A stretch of DNA of 64,000 nucleotides from Hippophae tibetana (Eukaryota; Streptophyta; Magnoliopsida; Rosales; Elaeagnaceae), in the NCBI GenBank assembly GCA_037013495.1, contig CM072803.1, positions 16,141,501-16,205,500 on the forward strand. The letters run 5' to 3'. Made by a program: the position numbers and the translations under genes. The notes below the pieces were generated by a model. It searched no databases and had not been told where the DNA came from. It saw only the letters and a list, made by a program, of their open reading frames with translations. Below, in pieces: positions 27,061-39,385 of this stretch. The stretch's first letter is position 1. Every line of letters begins with the position of its first letter.

Positions 27061-27795
27061 CTAGCCAATTATATATTTTATCTCTCATCAAAACTTCAGT
27101 CAATCTCATATTTTTTACCCCAACTTGATGTTTGAGAAATGTGAGAGAGATGTTCCAATCACATATGCTACACTATTTCCTGAACTTGACACTCAGAAGA
27201 GAAATAGACCATGAATAGATTGGGCAAGTTTGGTGCTAAATGGGCAAAGCTTTTGCCCAATTTTGGGCAAGAAAATAATAAGAGGGAGAGGGAAATTTGT
27301 AGAAAAATCTAACCTCTCGGATCGTCACTGGCCACACTCATCGACTAAGGTTGGCAAGGTAACTAATCATTAGACTAGTCTTTACACACTCACCGACCTA
27401 GGTTGGCAAACCCTCGGTGAGAGCATCTACGAGGCAACGAAAATCCAATGATACCAATATCTGCTCGCTCATTAAAAACCACATGGAATAGCATTTTCAA
27501 CAAGGAGATATGCCCAATCCCCAACAAGACAACCCAATACAAACAAAGTCCCCAATGAGATACCATGAAAATAAAAAAAAAGTCTCAAGTGGGACACCAC
27601 AATAACAAATACCTAACAATGAAAGCTATATGTAAACTAAGAAAGTGAGTGTGTGTAATAAGTAAACATGAAACTATGTCCTAAGTGATACTAAGCCACT
27701 AGTAACCAACCTTATAAAGGATAGATAGAAACATCAAATAAGATAAAGACACCTGTGTTTTGCACACAGGAATGCCAACACCAAAACAACATAAC
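27060..27795. other. Repeat-like non-coding DNA
   Basis: Two GACTAAGGTTGGCAAGGTAA / GACCTAGGTTGGCAAACCC phrases (about 27345 and 27403) and a TTTTGCCCAATTTTGGGCAA inverted repeat at about 27250-27270. No gene recognised. Confidence 0.4.
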
Positions 27796-29175
27796 TTACA
27801 AAGGTGACGAGTTAATACTTTAGCTCGAGCGCTCTATCTAATTCTTTACCAAAATGATCAAATCGTATCTTAGTTTGAGTATTCTACCAAGTTCTATACT
27901 AAGTGATAAGATCGTAATTTTTCTCTACTTAGTTATTTAATAAGGTTATCAACTTGTATTTTCACATGGGCATTTTACCTGGTTCTTTACAAAGGTAATG
28001 AACTCGTACTTTGGCTTGTGTGATCTATCTAATTCTTTACCAAGGTGATCAATTCATTCTTTATCACGAGTGAAAAAATGTTGGATAGTACCCCTATAAT
28101 GCTACATATGTAAGTTGACACAGTGTAAATGTATTGTTAAAAAAAGGGTCCATATAGGACTATGAAGCAAGGCTAAAATGGTAAGTTACAAAGCTTTTAA
28201 TGAGTACTTTCACATACAAGTCAATCTAACTGGTTGGTTCGGTATCTGGTCATACCTTATGTCATGTTGTACTTAAAGTTAGATCGTACCTAATGTCCAA
28301 ACATCAAGCCCCTACTCTTTTAACAAGAATAATGTGATATAGTAACCATTACTCATAGTAAATTTCATTATCTTTTGTAAGTTTCTTAATAATTACTCTA
28401 TAATCGTTTGACTTCTTTTTTAAATTGCACATGGAGAGGTGCAATAGCATTCACTCTCTAAGTCATACGATATTTACTACTTGTTCTTTTGCTTGAGCTT
28501 TCTACTTGATTCCTTACCAAGGTGATCAACTAGTATTTTAGCTAGAGTGCTCTACCTGGTTCTTTATAAAGATAATCAACTCGTATTTTAATGTAAGCAT
28601 TCTATATGATTCTGTATTAAGATAATCAACTCATACTTTAGGTAGGGCATTCTACTTGGTTCTTTACCAAGGTAATTGGCTCTTACTTTATCTTGAAGGC
28701 TCTACCTAGTTTTTCATTGATGTGATTAGCTTGTAGTTTTTTACAATCGTTACCTAGTTCTTTACCAAGGTGACCAATTCATTGTTTCTCTTAATCGTTC
28801 TACCTTGTTTTTATCGAGGTGATCAACTCGTACATTAAATTTAGGAAAAACTTTTAACTTGGAACTACGTGTACCAGTTTCCAAGGAAATCGGTTGAGCT
28901 CTAACATTGTACTTGGTTCTTTACTTTAGATGATCAGTTTATACTTTAATTCTTTATTGAGATGATCAGTTCCTACTTTAGCTTGAGCATTACACCTTGT
29001 TCCTTACTAAGGTGATCTACTCATAATTCACCATGGAGGCTCTATCTGGTTCTTTACTATGGTGATTAGCTCATACTTTAATTTAAACATTCTACCTGTT
29101 TTCTTACCGAGGTGATCAACTCATACTTTAGCGCAATCATACTACTTGCTTCTTGACCATGTTGATCAGCTCATA
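27795..29175. repeat. Diverged tandem array, about 57-bp unit, interrupted by repeat R2
   Basis: The unit, consensus about GGTGATCAACTCGTACTTTA followed by GCTTGAGCATTCTACCTGGT and TCTTTACCAA, recurs through 27795-28080 and 28440-29175 with many substitutions. Repeat R2 (28085-28510) sits between the two parts. No coding meaning was found. It may be an internal or LTR array of an old Gypsy-type element. Confidence 0.6.
28085..28510. repeat. Older dispersed repeat, copy R2
   Basis: Direct-orientation copy of 19565-20060. The gag-only element and its flanks lie between the two copies. Confidence 0.6.
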
Positions 29176-29585
29176 CTTTAAATTTAGTACAACCTTTTAA
29201 CTTGGAATTGGGTGTGCCAATCTTCCAAGAAAAAGGTTGAATGATTAAGTACTCAAAAATACTTAATATATCATGATTTTATGCATGTTAAATGATTAAA
29301 TACGTTTATATTTTCTTAGTTTTACTATCATTTCAAATAAATCTCTATTTGCAACCATCGATATATTTTATTATTTTGAGTTATTTCTTGTATTTAAATT
29401 ATTCAACTTGAAAAAATATACCTTAAAACACCCATCACAACATAGAAGATTAAAAATATAACATATGTAAAGCATTCCATTTGTTTTAAAACTTGAAAAG
29501 AAAATACAAGAAATAAAGAGCACAAGTGATGCAGAACAGAGGATGCTACGGTATGAAAGTTTTGTGTGTCATGGCATCAGGCAAT

Positions 29586-29651
29586 AGGAATGATATCAAT
29601 GCATCCCAAATATGATGTAGGAATGATATCAATGCATCCCAAATATGATGT
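29586..29651. repeat. 33-bp tandem duplication
   Basis: Two identical 33-bp units, 29586-29618 and 29619-29651, each beginning AGGAATGATATCAATGC. Confidence 0.9.
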
Positions 29652-30580
29652 AGGCCGTGGTATGAAAAGTTGTATTTCATTGCACAAATGTAATGGATCA
29701 AGCCAAAACCATATACTTGTGTGCGTTGTGGCGTAAAACAATTGTATGTTGTAACGTTGATCTAAAAATCCATATTTCTCTCATTTCTTGCACTAATAAA
29801 TAGGACCTTATTTTTATTATAATCCATATCCCTCATTCTTCTTGATCCTTTCATTTCTTAGTTTTTTAAACTTTTTTGTTTTTTTTCTTTTCTTTTTGGT
29901 AGTTTAAAGTTCCTCTTTCAATTGAGAGTTGAACAAATTTAATTTATGTAATAATTTATAGTTTCAATTCAAGGCAAGACAAGGAATCAAAAGAACCATA
30001 ATAGGAATCGATGAGAACAGAAGATAGCCAGATAGAATCAATCAAAAATAGGAAGAAATCGCAAGAAGATCGATGAAAATTCGAAGCCCAGAGCTCCCTG
30101 TGCTAACGATGAGAATCCAAGTACTCAAATAATTAATTACATGTTGGACAAGCAATTGAATAAGGAAGCAATTGGCAGATAAAGAAGGCATATAATAAAA
30201 AAAAATGTCATTCTAAAAGTTCAAATCATTTTTGTCAACATAATATAATATATATATATAATATCTGCCACTGAATGTCTATAAAATGCAAGCATTTACA
30301 TCCAATATTTGGACGAAAGCAGTGTTCCATTATAAGCATTAATACCATTATTCCAGCTGGAAAGAAAACATGAGACACCAGCACCAAATCTACCCTCATG
30401 AGCTATCCACAGTGAATCTAAAATAGAAGACTGAAGACTTCAATAATAGAAACCTAATTTGAATCTGCTACCATGACACCATAAATATCCTTCCTCTCTA
30501 ATTTTATATCTGAGACCAACCTTAATTTCATAATAACAATAACAAGCCAAATCCAATCAAGACGCATCCTGAATGTTGTT

Positions 30581-31017
30581 TTAGGCATTCGTATTTCCCC
30601 TTCTTGGAACTGGTTTGTAAAGCACAACGGTAACAAATTTTGAGCGAAAGCGATGAGTGAACCCCAGGGCTGCAACAGACCGTGGATTCTCCCTGTTCTC
30701 GATGTAAAGATGGTTGAGAATCACATTCTGTGGTAATGGAAGAGTTAAACCGGTATCTTGTGCTGGACAACTAAGTACAGTGTGTTGCAGATGAGGAGGA
30801 AGCATAGGTGGATCTCGAGACTCATCTTCAATTCCAGGCCATGCATTATCGTAACTTGCATTTGGAGACCTTGGTACTTCAAATCCTACCACAGCTGGTT
30901 CACCCTGCATGCATGGAGATTACCTCTTGGGCAGAATCCAATTGATTTCAGTAATAAAAAAAAAAGGATCTTCAAGGCAATATGGCTTACGTGATCTTCA
31001 TTGTTTGTGATGTTCAT
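30581..31017 (-). CDS. KINB3: SnRK1 (SNF1-related kinase) regulatory subunit beta-3 type
   Basis: Two coding exons: exon 1 at 31017-30991 (9 codons, MNITNNEDH) and exon 2 at 30904-30581, joined in phase 0. The donor is GTAAGCC and the acceptor TGCATGCAG. The 116-residue product has the short plant beta-3 form: VVGFEVP near 14-20, RDPPMLPPHLQH at 39-50, and the ASC (association with the SNF1 complex) domain to the C-terminus, with PQNVILNHLYIENRE at 67-81 and LGFTHRFRSKFVTVVLYKP at 89-107. As in this subclass it lacks the carbohydrate-binding domain and an N-terminal Gly for myristoylation. It bridges the SnRK1 kinase and gamma-type subunit in energy signalling. No lesion is seen. An acceptor at about 31040 (GTGCTGGTAG) suggests that the 5' UTR continues in upstream exons. 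Confidence 0.93.
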
Positions 31018-31039
31018 GATGAAAGAGGAATGCAGCTTC

Positions 31040-33695
31040 CTACCAGCACAAAATCATCAATGAGTGTTTGAAATTGATGGGCCTGAATGAAGTTAGTCTT
31101 CCTTTGATAAGCAATTATAACAATACATGCCAGGCAGGGCCAGAAATTAATTCTTAGAGGTCAAATTAAAAAGTTTAAATTTTGAAATACACAAATAATA
31201 TATTAAATAATCAAAAATTATACGTCCCGTTTGTTGTATAATAGTAGGTGTCCAAAAAGTGAAATGTATTTTAGAGTAACCTGTATATAGGGTGGTATAT
31301 CAAAGATGGAATCAAGCGTTTTTTAGCTCAAAAATACCGTTTTTATTGAAATAAAAAAGATGATCAATACATAATACAATAAAGAATCACAAGCAAAAAA
31401 GAAATAGCAGCTAGTTAAGTAGCTTTGCAACCAACACAAACAAAAAACAAGAAACTAGTTAGTGTTATCTATGACAATAGTAGATAAAATTTGGTCATAT
31501 ATAAATATTCAAAATTATATAGTAGAATGATGGTAAAGAGAAAAAAGTGTAAAATGTTCTCAAAAACACAAAAAAAGTTAAATTAAGTGACCTATTTTTA
31601 TCGACTTTCGTAGAATAGCAAGTAATTTTATTTCAATAAGGGGCCAAATATCTATTTTATCCCAGTAAAAATCGAAAACTATGCGATCAATCATACATAC
31701 AAGTACAAAATTATCAAGGTTAGGAGGCTGTGGCCCACTTCAGTCCCCCTCCCTTTTCTCCTACTTTAGCTATCAAATGCATGCGAAGAATACTTGCACG
31801 TGACTATAGAGCTATAATTGAATCCTTCCAACATGTTCCTGCTAGACAAATACACAATGCTTGATATTCTTACTCGTAAAGGCAACAGTTGTAGTTGTAT
31901 GCTAGGGTTCACCCACCTAAGCTGGGCTCTTTTAGTTTGTCTTCAAAACAATTGTAATCATCTGGGCCATTTGACTAAGATCAGCTACACATCTTTTAGG
32001 AAACTTTTGACCATTTAGTATCAATTTTGTAGAGTCCATAAACTGCCCAATGCTAACCTAATGAGGAGAGAGGCTCATGATTCTTATAAACTCTACTATA
32101 ATATAATCTTAATTAATGTGGGATTTTCATTTTAACACTAACATTTACAAGGTAGTACAAGAAGGAACTGATAAGCATATAAGTGGGAACTATTTGTTAC
32201 ATTGTAAATATGTAAATCACCCCACTCTTTCCATTACAAAGAAGTGAAGATTGACCTAGTGAACTGCTTACAGACATGAGGAAGCCTTAGCCAAATGGAA
32301 GTTATTTATTTCCTCTTTTTGCTAATATACCTGAAGGTATCTATGATAATGTATAATTTTAGGGTCTCTAACAAACAGACTTATGTTTCTCAATTTGAAC
32401 CAACAACTAAAAATTAATTCCAAAAAATAACAAATTAGACTGATAACTGATAAGCAAAAGATACAATAACTACATAAAGAGACTTAGCACGAGTCAACAA
32501 TGACTAAAATTTGTAATATGGTCCAGAGGATTTTCTTATTCTGTCTTCTAATAGTCAAGCTAACCAAACAACTAATTAAATGAAAGTTAGCCACGATGAA
32601 CATCTTTTATCGTCAATAATGTGGATCAGAAAGAGTCCAATAGTAACCCTGTAATGTAATCAGAGGCAGGAAACCCCCAAAACTGAGAAACAGTGATGAT
32701 ATAGGTGTACTAAAACAATATTATCAAAATCCCAGATGGACGAGTAAAGGTCCTAGGGAAATCTCTTGCTGCCAAACCATTGTTGAAATAAAACTCCAGA
32801 CATAAAGAGAGTTCATAAGGGCCAATGATATTGGTGATTCCCAATACTACTCATGGCATCAAAGGGCACAGTTGCTAAGGTCACATTCTTCTGCTTGAAT
32901 CAAACAATTTATTATAACTCAATAAATAAATAAATTTTCATTTCAGTTAAATAACAAGTTCTCATATAATGGTTCAGTAAGTAGATATTTCTCTCCAACA
33001 ACTCTTTGTTCACGTAGACTTCATACTGAATCCACTCGATGCAGCCAAAAAGTATTCTTACTTGTGTATTCTGAATAGCTACATGAGAATGGAGGTGCTG
33101 AATGATCTCAAAAGTAGGAACTGAACCTTTTCAGTTCCATTTGAATTCTCATATGCAGTTCATGCTAAAGAGCCGAGGACCTGATTGAACTGAAAAGTAG
33201 GGACTACTAAAGGTTGAAGTTCCATGCCATAACATGCGGGTATTGCAAGTGTCATCAGTGCCAGGGAATATAATTTTCGTTCATAATAACCAACAATTTG
33301 CCTGTAGTTTAAGAAAGTTTCTCGATCATGCAATATTGCAATGTGATGAATACGCTCAGCTATACATGTAATGCAAATACTTTTTTCAGTTCGAACAAAA
33401 AAAAATTTAATGATGACCTGAATTCTTTCCTAAAAGCCATGTGATATAGAACAAATTATCCAGAAATGAATGAAGATGCTCATACTCAGCACCAATTTCA
33501 GCACATTCAACCATTCGAAATGATTTTCTTCTTTTTTTCCGAAAATAACCAGTAAAAATTTTATTTCCAAATAAACTTCAAGGATTACAGAGTTCCTTCC
33601 AAGTCCAGATTAAGCATCTGGCTTAGAAATATAAATATTATATTTCTGATTCCAAGGTTACTTAGTTGAGTCACTTCCTAAGTTCCTAAGATTAT
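31040..33695 (-). other. Presumed 5' UTR intron of KINB3 (proximal part)
   Basis: No coding frame is recognised. It lies between the start-codon exon and the candidate untranslated exons at 38811 and 39215. A minus-strand transcript is supported by the acceptor at 31040. Confidence 0.4.
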
Positions 33696-33699
33696 TTCC

Positions 33700-33895
33700 T
33701 ATAAAATAATGTATATTTATCTATTTGCTTAAGCTAGAATTAGTTTTATAATTAGTTAGCCAGCTGAATGCAAGTAGTTAGTTTGTTATTCTAATTTGTA
33801 TATAAGGATTTCCCCTTATACGATTCTATAATTTTTCCATTTTAATCAAAGAAGATTTCCTATTCTATCTTTCTCTCTCTACATTTTTCTTGATA
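33700..33895 (+). repeat. 5' LTR of Copia element 1
   Basis: 196 bp, starts TATAAAATAATG and ends TTTCTTGATA. It differs from the 3' LTR at about 15 positions by hand count. Confidence 0.85.
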
Positions 33896-33907
33896 TGGTA
33901 TCAGAGC
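33896..33907 (+). other. Primer binding site of Copia element 1
   Basis: TGGTATCAGAGC, complementary to the 3' end of initiator methionine tRNA, abutting the LTR. Confidence 0.9.
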
Positions 33908-33922
33908 GTTTTTAGAGCATCA

Positions 33923-34850
33923 ATGGCTTCCGCTAACTCTTCTTCTTCATTTTCCTCTGTTTCAGAAGAAATTAATAATCCTTATCATCTACAAAATGGT
34001 GATGATCCTGGAATTGTTTTGGTTTCTCAACCCTTGGATGGAGATAACTATCAAACCTATAATTGATCTATGATCTTGGCTCTCACAGCCAAGAACAAAG
34101 TAGTTTTTGTGGATAGATCCATCAACAAACCTTTCAATTCTACAGATCCAAATTTCTTTGCTTGGTCAACACTATGGTTCTGTCATGGTTGTTGAATTCA
34201 ATATCCAAAGACATTGTTGCAAGTGTGATCTATCTAAATACGGCTCAAGAAGTTTGGAAAGATCTTCAAGATCGTTTTTCACAGGCCAATGGACCTTGTA
34301 TTTTTCAATTACAAAAGGTTTTATTAGATCTCACACTTAGACATTATTTCACTAAACTGAAAGGTCTTTGGGACAAACTATCCAATTACAAGCCAATTCC
34401 TCAATGCAATTGTAGAAAATGCACATACGGAGGTTTCAAATCTTTTTCAGATTATCAACAGAAGGAATGCATTCTACAATTTTTGATGGGACTCAATGAC
34501 ACATTTTCACAGGTCAAAGGTCAGATCTTACTGATGGATCCAATGCCTCCCATTAACAAAGTATTTGCCTTGGTTTTATAAGAGAAACAGAAGCAGATCA
34601 TTTCTCCTTCATCATCCTCCTTCAATCCAACAGTTTACTTGTCTAAAGCTGGAAATTCCTCTACTAATGTGAACAACAAGAATACAATGAGAAATGAGAA
34701 ACCCACATGCACTCATTGTGGCATTTTATGACACATTGTTGATGTGTGCTATAAATTGTGTGGGTCTATATGCAGTCACTATGGTATAGCTAGACATACC
34801 ACTTATGTGTGTTACAAATTGCATGGTTATTAAACAAAATATAAATTCAG
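33923..34850 (+). pseudogene. gag of Copia element 1 (broken)
   Basis: ATG at 33923 (MASANSSSS...), then a stop at about 34064, where a Trp codon is expected. The gag core (UBN2 type) reads at 34162-34581 with TAQEVWKDLQDRFSQANG and ECILQFLMGLNDTFSQVK, and ends in a stop where Gln is usual. Two knuckle-like motifs follow: CTHC...H...C at about 34705, interrupted by a stop, and a second one with the first Cys pair damaged at about 34770. Confidence 0.85.
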
Positions 34851-34997
34851 AGGGAAAAATGCTCAAAATTAGTCTACTTATAGTGCATATCAAGCTGCAA
34901 TTCAGGGGATAATGAATTCCAATTCATCCTCGTAATCTATTTCACATTAGATTTCACAGTTTCCAATATCTTAGGCTCAGCAATTGCTACAATACCT

Positions 34998-35083
34998 CAA
35001 CTCTTCTCAATCTTCAAATCCTTCTGATATAAATCATCAACAACTCTTCTCAATCTTCAAATCCTTCTGATATAAATCATCAA
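34998..35083 (+). repeat. 43-bp tandem duplication inside Copia element 1
   Basis: Two identical 43-bp units (34998-35040 and 35041-35083), each beginning CAACTCTTCTCAATC, lie between gag and protease. 43 is not a multiple of 3, so the duplication shifts the frame. Confidence 0.92.
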
Positions 35084-35090
35084 GCAGCAA

Positions 35091-35384
35091 GTGCAAACCT
35101 TACCAATTTCAATCAACATCTTTCAAGTACTTCTATTTTTTTCTCTTAGTAGGCATTTACATACATATACACATTCCAATGAATGGATCATCGACACTGG
35201 AACAACAAATCATATGGCACATTCTGTGTTTGTCCTAACTAATGTCACTGCTGTAGCAAACCTATCTGCTAATCTTCCCAATGGGAAATCTGTCCCTATT
35301 ACTCATGTTGGAACAATAAAATTTTCTCCTTCTTTTGTTCTAACTAATGTGTTTTGTGTTCTTGATTTTCATTTCAATCTTTAA
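35091..35384 (+). pseudogene. Protease region of Copia element 1
   Basis: EWIIDTGTTNHMAHS carries the D-T-G active-site triad of retroviral-type aspartic protease, followed by the usual V-x-L-P-N-G-K-S stretch. Confidence 0.85.
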
Positions 35385-35387
35385 TCA

Positions 35388-36370
35388 GTGAGCAAACTCA
35401 CCTCTTCCATGAAATGTGGTCTCATTTTTCTGTTTAATCATTGTTTCATTCAGGACCACATCAATTGGACGATGATTGGACTGGGTAAACAAAAGGACGG
35501 ACTTTATATCCTACAAAAACCAACGATCAATGTTGTTTCTAGTTTTTCTATTACATATCCTTCAAATAATTCCTCCAATGATGTACTTACAGACCTGTGG
35601 CATTATAGGCTAGGCCATCCTTCCTTTCTAAGAATGCCATCGTTGCAAAATATTGATATTTTTTTTCCTGTTCCTATGAATAAACATCATGATTGTACAA
35701 TTTGTCCTCTTGCCAAACAAAAACATTTATCTTTCCCTTTTCATAATCATTTTTTTGCATCACCTTTTGATTTAATACACTGTGATATATGGGGTAGCCC
35801 TTTTGTTGCTGCCACATATGATGATCATCATTATTTTCTTACCATAGTTGACGATTGTACTCATTCCACATGGGTTTATTTGCTTAAAGCCAAGTCTGAA
35901 GTACGTAACTTACTTCAATCATTTTTTACTCTGTTGAAACTCAATTTCAGACCAAAATAAAGTCATTAAGAAGTGATAATGGTCGGGAATTTGATATGAA
36001 AGATTTCTATTCTTCTAAAGGAGTAATACATCAATTAAGTTGTGTAGATACTCCTCAGCAAAACTCTGTCGTTGAGAGAAAGCATTAGTATATACTCCAT
36101 GTGGCTCGGGCTCTTATTTTCCAATCCAATCTTCCTTTGCATTTTTTGGAGAGATTCTGTCTTAAGAGCAACCTATCTCATTAATCAAATACCTACACCT
36201 TTTCTCTCAAACAAATCTCCTTATGAACTTTTGTTTAAAATATCTCCTACTTATAAACATCTAAAGGTGTTTGGTTGTCTTTGTTATGCATCTATCTTAC
36301 TCAAAACAGAACCAAATTTGATCCTTGAGTCAGGAGATGTATTTTTCTTGGATATCCTTTTGCCATAAAG
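35388..36370 (+). pseudogene. Integrase of Copia element 1 (broken)
   Basis: GAG-pre-integrase domain with WHYRLGHPS and the CTICPLAKQK zinc-binding part. The core follows with LIHCDIWG (first Asp), RSDNGREF (second Asp) and a TPQQN...VERKH stretch (Glu), crossing a frameshift at about 35958 and a stop after the last motif. YLINQIPTP and the SPYELLF motif lie downstream. Confidence 0.85.
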
Positions 36371-36859
36371 GGTTATAAATTGTATGACCTTGATAATTGT
36401 ATGACCTTGATACAAACACCTTCCTCATTAGTAGAGATGTTATCTTTCATGAAACAACATTTCCCTTTCATGAATCTAATTCGTTCCCACCTCAATCTTC
36501 AAATACACTCATGCGCACTGCATACTCTTCTGACATTGTTCTACCTCCTCCTATACCTAATATAGAACCCATTTCACCATCTCCATCTTCCCCTTCTCCT
36601 ATATTTCTACTCCTATGGTACCATAACTCTTTCGTTCCAGTAGGCTCACAATGCTCCTGATTATCTACGTAATTATCACTACCAAATGGCAACATCACTT
36701 TCCTCCCCATCCATATCTGCATCAGCCAACACAGGTTTGCAAACTGATCATTCTCCAAATCAATCCTATGATATCACTACATCCCTTTTTTATACTCAAC
36801 TTTCACAACCCCATAAACAATTTGTCTTAGCAATTACAACTGATTTTGCGCCTCAATTT

Positions 36860-37570
36860 TATCACCAAGATGTGAAGCATTCTCATTGGAAAGATGCAAT
36901 GGCTATTGAAATTACAACCTTGGAAGAAAATCACACATAGACATTTGTTCCTTTACCTCCTGACAAGCACACTATTGGATGTAAATGGGTGTATCGAATC
37001 AAATATAAGTCCGATGACACTATCGAGAGGTATAAAGCTCGATTAGTGGCCAAAGGTTATACCAACAAAATGGTCTAAACTACCATGAAAATTTTTCCCC
37101 TATTGCAAAGCTTCCTACTATTTGATGTTTATTAGCCATTGCATCTGTAAAACATTGGATTTCAGAGCAACTAGATGTTAATAATGTATTTTTGCATGAG
37201 GAAGTATACATGGATTTGCCTCCGGGTTTTGGTTCTCGACATGACTCCAATGTTTGTAAGTTGAACAAATCCTTATATGGACTCGGGCCTCTCGTCAATG
37301 GTGGTTCTCCAAATTCATCTACTATTGTTAAGCATGAATTTGTTCAATCAAAAGCAGATTATTCTCTTTTCACACGATCCCAAGGTTCAAGTTTCATTGC
37401 TTTGTTAATCTATGTTGATGACATTGTTTTAGCAAGTAATGATCAAGCAGCAGTTGATGATTTGAAGGTCTTTCTTCATCAGTATTTTAAGTTGAAAGAG
37501 ATTGATCCTTTGAAATATTTTCTTGCTCTTGAAATTACTCGAAATAAGAAAGGACTTTTTGTTTGTTAGT
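36860..37570 (+). pseudogene. Reverse transcriptase of Copia element 1 (broken)
   Basis: KWVYRIKYKSDD and YKARLVAKGYT start the domain, with a stop and shift near 37075. [10 protein letters not shown] and the catalytic YVDD (about 37410) are preserved. The normally conserved LYGLKQ...W region is altered to [11 protein letters not shown]. Confidence 0.87.
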
Positions 37571-37619
37571 AAAAGTATACCATGGATATATTAGCTGATA
37601 GTGACTTTCTTGGTTGAAA

Positions 37620-38354
37620 ATCTTCCAAATTTCCAATGGAATAGAATCTGAAAATTAATCAGTCTGATGATAAATTATTAGAAGATCCATCTTCTTATCA
37701 TAGGTTGGTTAGGCGTTTGTTGTACCTTACTATTACTAGGGATGTTGTTACCATTCTAAGTCAGTTTATGGCTCAATTACGACACCCTTACCTTTTATAA
37801 GCACATCATATGCTTCAGTATATCAAGAACAGTCATGGTCAAGGCTTATTCTATTCGGCAACTTCCTTATTACATCTTAAGGCATTTACTGATTAGGATT
37901 GGACTGGTTGTCAAGATACATGTCGTCCTATCACTAATTATTGTGTTTTCCTTGGAAACTTTCTCATTTCCTAGAAGTCCAAGAAGCAAACCACAGTGTC
38001 CCGCTCCTCTACAGAGGCAGAATACAGATCCATGGTTTCCACTATTTGCGAAATTTTATGGTAAAATATTTACTTGTTGATTTACAAGTTTCTCATCTTC
38101 AACTAGCTACACTTTTCTGTGACAATCAATTTGTCCTTCATATTGCTTCGAATCCAATTTTTCATAAAAGGACGAAACACATTGACATTGATTGTCATTT
38201 GATTCGTGATAAGATTCAAGATGAGATCATTCAAATCAACCATGTGCCCTTTTACCATCAAATTGCACATGTTCTCACCAAAACTTTGGGTTATGTTCAG
38301 TTTCATTTTCTTATCTCCAAGATGGATGTGTTAGATATCCACGAGCCATCATGA
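37620..38354 (+). pseudogene. RNase H of Copia element 1 (broken)
   Basis: Pieces in several frames. The best is 37941-38354, with [20 protein letters not shown] and [14 protein letters not shown], the typical C-terminal Copia RNase H motif. Confidence 0.85.
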
Positions 38355-38370
38355 GGGGGCATATTAAATA

Positions 38371-38567
38371 TATTAAATAATGTATATTTATCCATTTGGT
38401 TAAACTAGAATTAGTTTTATAATTAGTTAGCCAGATGGGATGCAAGTAGTTAATTTGTTATTCTAATTTGTATATAAGGATTTTCCCTTAAACGATTATG
38501 TAACTTTTCCATTTTAATCAAAGAAGATTTCCTCTTCTAACTTTCTCTCTCTACATTTTTCTTGATA
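38371..38567 (+). repeat. 3' LTR of Copia element 1
   Basis: It follows GAGGGGGCA at 38353-38361. A 9-bp repeat of TATTAAATA at 38362 makes the exact start ambiguous by 9 bp; the TTTCC duplication favours the position given. Confidence 0.83.
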
Positions 38568-38810
38568 TTTCCATTTAAAATATTTGTATGAAACTTGAAA
38601 AATTCATAAAAAGCACATAACACAAGCGTGCAGACAAACTCTGACTACCCACATGCATCAAACTGCACGGACCATCAATGGAATAAGAAGAGTCAAGAAA
38701 ATCAACACGATTAATGCACTTCGACCACATAATATTATAAAATTCCTGCAACTTGTAAACTTTTCTAAAAATCAATTTAGAAATTATATTGTTTAAAAGA
38801 AGAAACTGAC

Positions 38811-38873
38811 CTGATTAGCCTGAAAATTAAGCCCTTCCAATGTCAATCGATCGTTTCTCAGTAGTAACTTCCT
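38811..38873 (-). other. Candidate 5' UTR exon of KINB3
   Basis: On the minus strand a T-rich tract ending TTTGTTCAAG precedes a 63-bp segment ending GGCTAATCAG, followed by the donor-like GTCAGTTTC. There is no ATG in it. The assignment to KINB3 rests on orientation and the absence of another gene between. Confidence 0.35.
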
Positions 38874-39214
38874 CTTGAACAAATCAGAGTATAAATATAT
38901 TAAAAATAATTGAGCTTTCACAAACCGAAGTTTTTGTCTGCACTCTGCAAAATTACGCAAACCTAGCCGAAATTAAAAGCCAATCGTCGAATATTCAGCA
39001 GAAACAAAGATGCCCATTAGTATAAACCCTAGCATTTACAACCGAAGACCTATAATTTATTGTTTTAAAGAAAAAGTAACAGATGACGTAAGCCACTATA
39101 CGAAGAACTGATTTGAAAAGAAGAAATTGTCCCAGAATAAAAACGACCCACATTGAGATTTCGAAGGAGACGACGAAAAAGGGAGCTCGGATAAACAGTT
39201 CAAAAACTTATTAC

Positions 39215-39358
39215 CTGATGAATAGAGCAAAGATCACCAAAAGCAAAAACAAAAGGAAATGAGAGAAAATTGAGATTCTTTGAGCAAAGCAAGAACAAGA
39301 GACTTCTTGCAAGTGCAGTCGGAGGAGAGATTGCATGCTAGTGCATTTAACTCGGTTA
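39215..39358 (-). other. Candidate first (untranslated) exon of KINB3
   Basis: On the minus strand the segment is rich in CT and TTTC, typical of a plant 5' leader. It ends CTATTCATCAG followed by donor GTAATAAG. The composition changes sharply to AT-rich DNA upstream. The start is set from the TATA-like word at 39386-39392. Confidence 0.4.
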
Positions 39359-39385
39359 AAAGGTTCTATCTTAATAAAAAAATAA

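Larger units (their letters stand above)
33700..38567 (+). mobile_element. Copia LTR retrotransposon, complete but dead
   Basis: Short LTRs of about 196 bp (33700-33895; 38371-38567) are flanked by the perfect 5-bp duplication TTTCC (33695-33699 and 38568-38572). The primer site TGGTATCAGAGC starts directly after the 5' LTR, and the purine tract GAGGGGGCA precedes the 3' LTR. The internal order gag, protease, integrase, reverse transcriptase, RNase H is that of Copia. All open frames are broken. The LTR ends are TA...TA, not TG...CA. It lies antisense within the presumed 5' UTR intron of KINB3. Confidence 0.9.

Noticed and set aside
36492-36758. Minus-strand ORF inside Copia element 1
   Set aside because: It is a shadow of the sense-strand linker between integrase and reverse transcriptase.
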